The notes under the pieces were generated by a model. It did no database searches. It saw only the letters and a program-made list of their open reading frames with translations, and was not told the origin of the DNA. From Paenibacillus aurantius (GTDB lineage Bacteria; Bacillota; Bacilli; Paenibacillales; NBRC-103111): a DNA stretch of 64,000 nucleotides. Shown in pieces: positions 59,416 to 64,000 of the stretch (within the stretch, counting starts at the first letter, position 1; every line of letters begins with the position of its first letter). Location of the stretch: the NCBI RefSeq assembly GCF_032268605.1, contig NZ_CP130318.1:5617501-5681500 (forward strand). Direction: 5' to 3'. A program made the translations under genes and the position numbers.

Positions 59416-61416
59416 TCAGCTGGCTCCCTTGCCCTTCGATTGACCGCTCGGCGGGGTCCCGCCGAATTCGGCGTTATAGTTGGGCAGCGATTCCTTGTTC
59501 AGAAACTCCTGATCGAGGAATTTCGCCAGGTACCGTTTGCCGAACAGGTTGTCGTACTGCAGATCGCGGAACTGGTTCACCTGAGCTTGCAGCGTCTCCG
59601 GCACGTTCTTGTGCAGGTTGCCCTGCCCGTCGATTACCAGGTTGCGCAGAAGTCCCGGGAATTGCTTCGAGAACTCCAGGTTGTAGCGAAACGGAGCCGG
59701 GGCTTCCATGCCCATCAGATCGAGCATATTGGCTCCCAGGAACGCGTCGCTCAGTGCGGGGTACTGCTTCGTCGGAAGGTTCACGTTCGACCAGACGACG
59801 AACGGAACGCTGTGCATTTTGCGGTTCTCCTCATCGGTCCACTGCTCGGTGTTCGACGTCGGGATGAAGCCGCCCTGCTTGTATACGTCATAGTCCATGC
59901 CGAGCATCGGCAGGTGGTCGCCGTAGAATACGATCACCGTCGGCTCATCGGACTGCTGGAAATGATCGATGAGCATTTTCAGGCTCTGGTCCGCATCCCG
60001 GGCTCCATGGGTGTAGTTCTCGAGAATCTGCTTGGCGTCTGGCGTCAAGTTGCCCTGGGCTTTGATCGGGTTGCCGCCCGGGTACCGGTCGCCATCATAG
60101 CCGCCGTGATTCTGCATCGTCACCGCGTAGATGAACATGGAGCGGTCGGTGCTGTCCACTTCCTTGATAATATTGCGGGATACCTCCGCATCGGAAATGA
60201 ACGGTCCGGCATACTCAGGGTTATCGAAATGCTCCTTACTCTTGAAGGTTTCAAAGCCGAGCTGCTTGTATACGTTGTTGCGGTTCCAGAACCAGCCGTC
60301 GTACGAGTGAATCCCCATGCTCTTGTACCCTTGGGAATCAAAATAGCTCGCAAGGCTTGGCGTCGGCTTGTTTACATACTGCTCGTACGGAACCGAGCCA
60401 GCCGGAAGGAAGCTCATCGAGTTGCCGGTCAGCACCTCGAACTCCACGTTGCTTGTGCCTCCCCCGAACTGCGGGGAAAGCAGATACCCGGAGGTCGATT
60501 CCTTCTGCAGCTGGTGGATCGTCGGAACCGGATCCTCGCTGTAGGTGACGCCCGGCAGCAGGGTCGGGTCCCAGAACGCTTCGTTCATGATGAAGATAAC
60601 ATTGGGCTTCTTGCCGCCGAACGGATCAGCCGGAGCCGCGGCGGCTTTGGCCTCCGCCTTCGTCCCGGTAATCTGGCTGGCCAGATCGGCGATCGTCGAC
60701 TCCCCATAGTTGTCTGGCTTCGGCACGATCGAATTCTTCACATTCATGGTGAAGGCAAGCGCCGTCCCATTGTTGCCGTAATTCTCCTGCTGGTTCCAGG
60801 GAATCTCGTTCACCCCGGCCCGGTTGATCATGTTTCCCGCCCACGGGGAACGGAGCCCGAAGGAATACAGGGAGAACAGGGACAGGGCGACAAGGGCAAG
60901 CCGTCCCGCAATCGGCACCCGGAAGCGGGGCAGCTTAAGACGGAGCAGGAACAGCCCGGCCACCACCGCGAACACGACGGCGAGCCGCTTAAGGGCTTCC
61001 TTGCCGGTGACCAGAGGGATGATGTTCCCTCCCTCTTTATTAAGCAGAATATCCCAAGGGAAGAAGGGCTCCCCGATTAATTTCGTTTTGAAAAAGCTGA
61101 TAAGAGCAAAAATACTCATTAACAGAGTCGTCACCGCCGCCGAAGGCAGCAGGGAACCGATCAATCCGTAGAAGAAAGCAAAAACAAATAAAGTCAGCAG
61201 CGCGTTCAATTCGTAAAGCTTGGGATTAGCGTAAACCCAGCTCCAGGTTTCGTGCACGGAGCCTCTCTGTATGAGCTCAATCCCGAATACGAGAAGCAGG
61301 GGCAAGAGAAGCAAAGCTCCCGCCATAAATCCGTATTTAGCCCCGAAGGACCAGGAATCGCGTTTGTCCCATGGCTTTCGCCGCTTGAAGTAGCGCATGA
61401 AGTGTAATGGCCGCAT
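59416..61416 (-). CDS. LTA synthase family sulfatase (membrane phosphoglycerol transferase)
   Basis: The 666-residue product has five membrane segments (about 28-215) and an extracellular alkaline-phosphatase-like domain (about 270-600): NVIFIMNEAFWDPTLLPGV binds the metal, GGGTSNVEFEVLTG holds the catalytic Thr, MQNHGGYDGDRYPGG and VIVFYGDHLPMLGMDYDV are the other metal strands. LtaS-type enzymes move glycerol phosphate from phosphatidylglycerol to teichoic acid or sugar acceptors. Features such as EAFWD and YDGWFWNRNNVYKQLGF fit the branch widespread in Paenibacillus. AAAGGAG is 13 bases before the ATG. It is probably a single gene. Confidence 0.88.
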   Translation of the reverse strand: MRPLHFMRYFKRRKPWDKRDSWSFGAKYGFMAGALLLLPLLLVFGIELIQRGSVHETWSWVYANPKLYELNALLTLFVFAFFYGLIGSLLPSAAVTTLLMSIFALISFFKTKLIGEPFFPWDILLNKEGGNIIPLVTGKEALKRLAVVFAVVAGLFLLRLKLPRFRVPIAGRLALVALSLFSLYSFGLRSPWAGNMINRAGVNEIPWNQQENYGNNGTALAFTMNVKNSIVPKPDNYGESTIADLASQITGTKAEAKAAAAPADPFGGKKPNVIFIMNEAFWDPTLLPGVTYSEDPVPTIHQLQKESTSGYLLSPQFGGGTSNVEFEVLTGNSMSFLPAGSVPYEQYVNKPTPSLASYFDSQGYKSMGIHSYDGWFWNRNNVYKQLGFETFKSKEHFDNPEYAGPFISDAEVSRNIIKEVDSTDRSMFIYAVTMQNHGGYDGDRYPGGNPIKAQGNLTPDAKQILENYTHGARDADQSLKMLIDHFQQSDEPTVIVFYGDHLPMLGMDYDVYKQGGFIPTSNTEQWTDEENRKMHSVPFVVWSNVNLPTKQYPALSDAFLGANMLDLMGMEAPAPFRYNLEFSKQFPGLLRNLVIDGQGNLHKNVPETLQAQVNQFRDLQYDNLFGKRYLAKFLDQEFLNKESLPNYNAEFGGTPPSGQSKGKGAS

Positions 61417-61837
61417 GGCTCGCGAACCTCTCCTTTCCGATTATCTCTCCTCCGCCATATTTCGCTTATTGTAAGGATGCAAGATTAAGAAAACATTAAT
61501 TTTCCCTGGTAAATGGTGGAGGAAGCCGTTCTCTATAAAAGTATATGGACATAAAAAACCCCTTTGAAAAAGCAAAAAGCACTCCCGCGCCGGGTCGTGC
61601 CTCACCCCATAAGTATACCATAATCGGCACCTTTTCGCAAAAAACCGCGCCAGTCCAGGACTGTCAATGCTTTTCCCTTCCCGTCTGCTCCGCCTTGGGC
61701 CGGCCTTTTCCGCCTCCCTTCCGTTCGTTTCTTTCCCGTATGGAAACGTCCTTCTCTGCTTTCTTTTGTGAAGCTTATGTAAATCTTGCCCCTCTCTCTT
61801 AAAGACACCTTAACAAGCCGATTTGTTACACTTCGTA
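61417..61837. other. Non-coding region upstream of the LTA-synthase-like gene
   Basis: This 420-base stretch contains AT-rich parts (61480-61560) that would serve as promoter of the minus-strand gene, but no clear dyad, repeat or gene. Short open frames lack ribosome-binding sites. Confidence 0.4.
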
Positions 61838-62515
61838 TCATTCTGATTTTCGGCGCCTGCGGAAGGCGGTTATGGCCAGGGCAAGCAAGGCTCCGATCAG
61901 GCCGAGCCCCATATCCTTCTGGGTGTCAAAAGGATCCCCCTGAAGCCCCAGATACAGCGCTCCGAGCTTGGAGGGGACGAGAGACGCGGCAAGCATTTCG
62001 ATGATTTCAAAAACGGCGCTTCCCGTCATCATGACGGCAGCCGGAAGCGCATAGGAGGCAAAGCCCCGGAGACCGAGAAGGCGGACGAGCAGCTCCCGCG
62101 CCGGGTAGGCGAGGAGAAAGCCGAACGAGAAGTGAACAAGCCGGTCGTAGTAGCTGCGTTGGGTGGAGAACATAGCCTTCACCCAATGGTCGAAGGGCGT
62201 CTGCTGGTAGGAATAATGAGCCCCTATCGTATGGAGGCAGAGGAACAGGGCGATGAGGACGTAAGACAGCCGGCTCCAGCGGAACCGCCGGTAGGTCAAG
62301 GCCATGACGGCTAGGAACAGCACGAGGAGAATATTCTCGAGAAGCCAATCCTGCCGGTTGACCGGTTTAATCGCAAGCCACGCCCAGAAGGCGGCATACC
62401 CGATAAGAAGAACGAGGAGCACCCCGTTCCGGCGGAGGGGCACCTCGGTCCCGGGGAAGATCTCCCCTTCAGGAGAACGGTTAATAGAAGGGTTCCGGGT
62501 GGATTCATGCGGCAT
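61838..62515 (-). CDS. DUF2238 (YjdF-like) membrane protein
   Basis: The 225-residue product has five to six membrane segments and the DUF2238 signatures LHTIGAHYSYQQTPFD, YYDRLVHFSFGFLLAYPARELLVR and GLQGDPFDTQKDMGLGLIGALLAL. E. coli YjdF belongs here; the function is unknown. Conserved His, Asp and Glu residues inside the membrane part hint at metal or substrate binding. AAGGAG lies ten bases before the ATG at 62515. It is divergent from the aldose-epimerase gene. Confidence 0.88.
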   Translation of the reverse strand: MPHESTRNPSINRSPEGEIFPGTEVPLRRNGVLLVLLIGYAAFWAWLAIKPVNRQDWLLENILLVLFLAVMALTYRRFRWSRLSYVLIALFLCLHTIGAHYSYQQTPFDHWVKAMFSTQRSYYDRLVHFSFGFLLAYPARELLVRLLGLRGFASYALPAAVMMTGSAVFEIIEMLAASLVPSKLGALYLGLQGDPFDTQKDMGLGLIGALLALAITAFRRRRKSE

Positions 62516-62619
62516 GGGCTCTTCGCTCCTTGATCTTTCTATTCTTATTGGGTAGTATGAACCGGATGATGGGGAAGAATGCGTTTTTACCGTTAAAGGA
62601 AAAAGGAGAGAAGAAACCC

Positions 62620-63489
62620 ATGGGCCGTTATCAAGTCGTTCAAACCGTAGATTGTTATCCTGTCTGGGAGCTGGTGGAGGAGGCCACCCGCTCGGTCGTC
62701 CGGATCTGCCCGGAACGGGGCGGCATCGTAACCGGATTTCGGTCGAAGGGGCGGGAGCTGCTGTATCTGGACCGGCAAACGTACGAAGACCCCGAGGCGA
62801 ACATTCGGGGAGGGATTCCGGTACTGTTCCCGATCTGCGGCCAGCTGCCCGACGGGCGTTACGAATGGGACGGGGAAAGTTTTACGATGCCCAATCACGG
62901 AGTGGCCCGGAACCGGCCGTGGGAGGTTGCCGGTACGGAAACCGAGGGACATGCCGCGATTACGCTGAAGCTCACGAGCGATGCCGGGACGCTGGAGTCG
63001 TATCCTTTTGATTTTGAGCTGCGGTTTACTTACCTTCTGAAGGACGGCGGGCTCACCATTCGGCAGGAGTACGGAAACCGCTCGGAAGCAAGCCTGCCGG
63101 TCTACGCCGGGTTCCATCCGTACTTTGCCTCCGACCGGAAGGAGCTGGCCTACGCCTCGGATGCTTCCTCTGTTCTCGATCTTAATGACGGGAGGGAGAA
63201 GCCCTTCCACGGCTCGGTTGACCTTACCGGCCGGAAGGAGGCGGTGTTCCTGCTCGGGACGAAGCAGCGGGAGATTGCCTTTCAGCCGGCGGAAGGGTAC
63301 GGAATCCGGATGTCCTACGGCGGGGAATTCCGCTATATCGTCCTGTGGTCGGTGCCGGACAAGCCTTTTGTCTGTGTGGAGCCTTGGATGGCGAAGACAA
63401 ATGAAATGAATCTCAAAGAGGAGCTCGTGATGATTCCGGCCGGGGAAACGCTCGTGACCGAGCTGGCCATTTCCTGCGGGCCGGCCTGA
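62620..63489 (+). CDS. Aldose 1-epimerase family protein
   Basis: The 289-residue product is a galactose-mutarotase-like beta-sandwich: ICPERGGIVTGFRSKGRELLYLDRQTYED at the start, GGIPVLFPICGQLPDGRYEWDGESFTMPNHGVARNRPWEV with the conserved Arg/His pair, SLPVYAGFHPYFA with a further His, and FVCVEPWMAKTNEMN with the catalytic Glu. It resembles YeaD/glucose-6-phosphate 1-epimerase relatives. AAAGGAGAG lies before the ATG at 62620. The next gene, a glycosyltransferase, follows after 82 bases. Confidence 0.88.
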   Translation: MGRYQVVQTVDCYPVWELVEEATRSVVRICPERGGIVTGFRSKGRELLYLDRQTYEDPEANIRGGIPVLFPICGQLPDGRYEWDGESFTMPNHGVARNRPWEVAGTETEGHAAITLKLTSDAGTLESYPFDFELRFTYLLKDGGLTIRQEYGNRSEASLPVYAGFHPYFASDRKELAYASDASSVLDLNDGREKPFHGSVDLTGRKEAVFLLGTKQREIAFQPAEGYGIRMSYGGEFRYIVLWSVPDKPFVCVEPWMAKTNEMNLKEELVMIPAGETLVTELAISCGPA

Positions 63490-63571
63490 CCGCCGCCGGT
63501 ACAAACGCCGTGTACACGGGCGGAGCATTCCCATACAATACCCTATAACGGATTTTGAAGGGGGATGCGAA

Positions 63572-64000
63572 ATGACTGCCCGTTTCCACGGGAAATACCG
63601 CAACGCGCGGCATCCCAAGGTTTCTGTTATCATTCCGGTCAAGAACGAGGTCCGGACCCTGAGGCGCGTCATCCACCAGGCCTACCAGGTGCATCCGCAT
63701 ACCGAGGTCGTCGTGGTTGCGAATGGCTCGACGGACGGGTCCAAGCAGCTGGCCCGAAGAATGGGTGCGCGCGTCTACAGCTACGGGCATTCGCTCGGGC
63801 TCGATGTGGGCCGCAGCATCGGCGCACGCAAGGCAAGAGGCCGGATTTTGCTGTTTACCGACGGGGACATCATTATCCCGGCCTATCAGCTTAGAAAGCT
63901 CGTGAGGGCTGTCGACAACGGGGTCGATGTCGCCTTGAACCGCTATTCCGGCCGGCCTGTACACAAGATCCCGCTGGTTAAGCATGCCCTTAACCTGCTC
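63572..64000 (+). CDS. Family 2 glycosyltransferase (3' end beyond window)
   Basis: From the ATG at 63572 the plus strand is open to the window edge (143 codons). VSVIIPVKNEVRTLRRVIHQAYQ is the GT2 start, VVVVANGSTDGSKQLARRMGARV the nucleotide-binding part (DGS), and ARGRILLFTDGDIIIP the D-x-D metal motif. GAAGGGGG precedes the start. The longer frame from 63565 is in another reading frame and is not real. The acceptor is unknown. Confidence 0.85.
   Translation, partial: MTARFHGKYRNARHPKVSVIIPVKNEVRTLRRVIHQAYQVHPHTEVVVVANGSTDGSKQLARRMGARVYSYGHSLGLDVGRSIGARKARGRILLFTDGDIIIPAYQLRKLVRAVDNGVDVALNRYSGRPVHKIPLVKHALNLL

Noticed and set aside
59398-61080. A 560-codon open frame opposite the LTA-synthase-like gene
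   Set aside because: Same reason: a shadow of a well-supported gene with all catalytic motifs.
63565-63894. Alternative frame starting just before the glycosyltransferase
   Set aside because: It ends early and lacks the GT2 motifs, which are clear in the frame from 63572.

Overview
The window looks like a chromosomal segment of a high-GC, endospore-forming Firmicute, most likely a member of the Paenibacillaceae. Supporting signs are strong AAGGAGG ribosome-binding sites, a Bacillus-type FNR with C-terminal cysteines, a spore-coat transglutaminase (Tgl), the sporulation checkpoint peptide Sda, a SpoIID-domain protein, an LTA-synthase-type sulfatase, a sigma-B-type promoter, and Gram-positive-type pel genes. 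I see no rRNA, tRNA, prophage, IS element or CRISPR array. Most genes lie on the minus strand. The high GC content leaves many long antisense open frames, which I treat as shadows.

Layout. Positions 1-7158: a DUF1697 gene cut by the edge, an ECF42-type sigma factor with its DGPF/YCII partner and a matching promoter, a CHAD protein, an azoreductase, a DMT transporter, a double acetyltransferase and a methyltransferase. 7159-7751 is non-coding and holds a cluster of DnaA-box-like sites. 7752-10544: ridA and a divergent purA paralog, transcribed away from a LysR regulator. 10545-14676: an accessory stretch with a repeat family built on TAACGAA, a nuclease-like/winged-helix protein, a 28-copy 13-bp tandem array, a Gly/His repeat protein and an HPr-like protein without the phosphorylatable histidine. 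14677-19966: a MobA-like protein, fnr with its own class II FNR site, an epimerase, an SRPBCC protein, a MarR operon and an amidohydrolase. 20228-24440: an efeO-efeB-efeU iron-uptake operon behind Fur boxes. 24638-30565: small genes, two DNA-repair proteins, tgl, a diguanylate cyclase and glpD. 30644-36273: glpK, DUF1992 plus an ECF41 sigma factor, and its carboxymuconolactone decarboxylase target with a matching promoter, then csbD and two regulators. 36488-44202: a large SpoIID/Ig-like secreted protein, a 7TM-PAS-GGDEF-EAL protein, tag and small membrane proteins. 44351-48275: cobyrinate synthase, a cobalamin-binding protein, a kinase-like protein and sda. 48557-58484: the pel exopolysaccharide locus. 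58711-64000: DinB, LTA-synthase-like, DUF2238, an aldose epimerase and a glycosyltransferase cut by the edge.

Three themes stand out. First, a complete Gram-positive Pel locus (pelD-E-A-F-G), a UDP-sugar epimerase and two detached secreted/lipoprotein polygalactosaminidase-like hydrolases that resemble the hydrolase half missing from PelA. PelD keeps the RxxD c-di-GMP site in front of a degenerate GGDEF, and two GGDEF proteins lie within 30 kb. Second, replication and sporulation control: the unannotated 47-codon sda gene is preceded by a perfect LexA-type box and several DnaA boxes, and a second DnaA-box cluster lies at 7237-7336. Third, two ECF sigma factors with regulatory C-terminal extensions (groups 42 and 41), each with its typical partner gene and a promoter of the kind described for its group. 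All functional assignments come from reading motifs; no database search was run.
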